Assembly (NCBI GenBank): GCA_903885525.1
Contig: CAISJA010000424.1
Span: forward strand, 1 to 6,611
DNA from: an uncultured Opitutaceae bacterium
GTDB lineage: Bacteria > Verrucomicrobiota > Verrucomicrobiia > Opitutales > Opitutaceae
Direction of reading: 5' to 3'
DNA: 6,611 nucleotides
This document shows, in pieces, positions 5,711 through 6,611 of this stretch. How positions within the stretch are numbered: the stretch's first letter is position 1; every line of letters begins with the position of its first letter. The position numbers were made by a program, and so were the translations under genes. Under the pieces are notes generated by a model, which had not been told where the DNA came from, did no database searches, and saw only the letters and a program-made list of their open reading frames with translations.

Positions 5711-6611
5711 ATGCCCAAACGCACCGACCTCCAGTCCATCCTCATCATCGGCGCCGGCCCCATCATCATCGGGCAGGCGTGCGAGTTCGACTATTCCGGC
5801 ACCCAGGCCTGCAAGGCACTGAAGGAGGAGGGCTACAAGGTCATCCTGGTGAACTCCAATCCGGCCACGATCATGACCGATCCGGAGTTCGCCGACGTCA
5901 CCTACATCGAGCCGCTCACGGTGGAGATACTGGAGATGATCATCGCCAAGGAGCGGCCCTCCGCCCTGCTCCCGACCCTCGGCGGCCAGACGGCGCTGAA
6001 TCTCTCGATGGAGCTCCATCACGCCGGCATCCTGGCAAAATACGGGGTCGAGATGATCGGGGCCAAACCGGCCGCCATCGCCAAGGGCGAGGACCGCCAG
6101 CTGTTCAAGGAGGCCATGCTCCGCATCGGCCTGGATTGTGCCAAGTCCCGTGTCGTCCACACCGCCGAGGAGGCCCGCGCCGCGGCGGACGCCATCGGCG
6201 TCTTCCCCCTCATCATCCGCCCGTCCTTCACCCTCGGCGGCACCGGCGGCGGCATCGCCTACAACCGCGAGGAGTTCGAGCAGATCGTCAACGGCGGCCT
6301 CGAGGCCTCGCCCACCCACGAGGTGCTGGTCGAGGAGTGCCTGCTGGGGTGGAAAGAATTCGAAATGGAGGTCATGCGCGACCACAAGGATCAGTGCGTG
6401 GTCATCTGCTCAATCGAGAATTTCGACCCGATGGGCGTGCACACCGGCGACTCCATCACCGTCGCCCCCGCGATGACGCTCACCGATCGTCAGTATCAGC
6501 GGATGCGCGATGCCAGCTTCGCCGTGATCCGCGCCATTGGCGTGGAGACTGGCGGCTCCAATATTCAATTCGCCGTCGATCCCGCCACCGGCCGGATGAT
6601 CGTCATCGAGA
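5711..6611 (+). CDS. carB: Carbamoyl-phosphate synthase large subunit, N-terminal part
   Basis: Three hundred codons are open from the ATG at 5711 to the right edge; the full protein is usually about 1070 residues, so this is less than a third. CarB makes carbamoyl phosphate from bicarbonate, ATP and ammonia supplied by the CarA glutaminase, feeding pyrimidine and arginine synthesis in the cytoplasm. The sequence follows E. coli CarB closely from MPKRTDLQSILIIGAGPIII onward: QACEFDYSG (22-30), LVNSNPATIMTDPE (46-59), LPTLGGQTALN (87-97), R129 in EDRQLF, R170 in IIRPSF, the glycine loop GGTGGGIAYNREEF (176-189), GWKEFEMEVMRD (213-224), SIENFDPMGVHTGDSITVAP (234-253, with H244) and GSNIQFAVD (282-290). 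The window ends at E300, which matches the metal-binding Glu299 of E. coli. It is the carboxyphosphate ATP-grasp half; the second half is outside. No Shine-Dalgarno sequence precedes the start, only a T6 run. carA is not adjacent on the upstream side. Confidence 0.98.
   Translation, partial: MPKRTDLQSILIIGAGPIIIGQACEFDYSGTQACKALKEEGYKVILVNSNPATIMTDPEFADVTYIEPLTVEILEMIIAKERPSALLPTLGGQTALNLSMELHHAGILAKYGVEMIGAKPAAIAKGEDRQLFKEAMLRIGLDCAKSRVVHTAEEARAAADAIGVFPLIIRPSFTLGGTGGGIAYNREEFEQIVNGGLEASPTHEVLVEECLLGWKEFEMEVMRDHKDQCVVICSIENFDPMGVHTGDSITVAPAMTLTDRQYQRMRDASFAVIRAIGVETGGSNIQFAVDPATGRMIVIE

Noticed and set aside
5243..6385. Minus-strand open frame of 380 codons across carB and the tRNA
   Set aside because: It is antisense to strongly conserved carB, covers the tRNA-Gly gene and has a low-complexity composition; no family resemblance.

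Overview
The window is a GC-rich bacterial chromosome segment. It looks like a member of the Verrucomicrobiota, possibly Opitutaceae-like. That placement is inference, from the style of the RsmE-like and CarB proteins, the propeller-type hybrid kinase paired with a NarL-type regulator, the high GC content and the lack of Shine-Dalgarno sequences. No phylogeny could be run.

Layout, left to right: (1) the first 130 codons of an rsmE-like 16S rRNA methyltransferase on the minus strand, running off the left edge; (2) an AT-rich divergent intergenic gap of about 100 bases; (3) a NarL/FixJ-type response regulator on the plus strand; (4) a very large hybrid histidine kinase on the minus strand, convergent with the regulator and overlapping its 3' end by 20 bases; (5) a leader region of about 300 bases containing an inverted repeat; (6) a tRNA-Gly(UCC) gene with encoded CCA on the minus strand; (7) a GC-rich gap of about 270 bases with C-runs and a C6G6 palindrome; (8) the first 300 codons of carB on the plus strand, running off the right edge.

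The centre of interest is the convergent kinase/regulator pair. The kinase has an N-terminal export signal, a beta-propeller-type sensor region, a Y_Y_Y-like domain, one membrane segment, then HisKA, HATPase, a receiver domain and a C-terminal HPt domain. With the separate NarL-type protein this makes a possible full His-Asp-His-Asp phosphorelay. Its genomic neighbours (rsmE, tRNA-Gly, carB) are housekeeping genes, so they do not reveal the signal or the regulon. I see no mobile element, CRISPR array or defence system.
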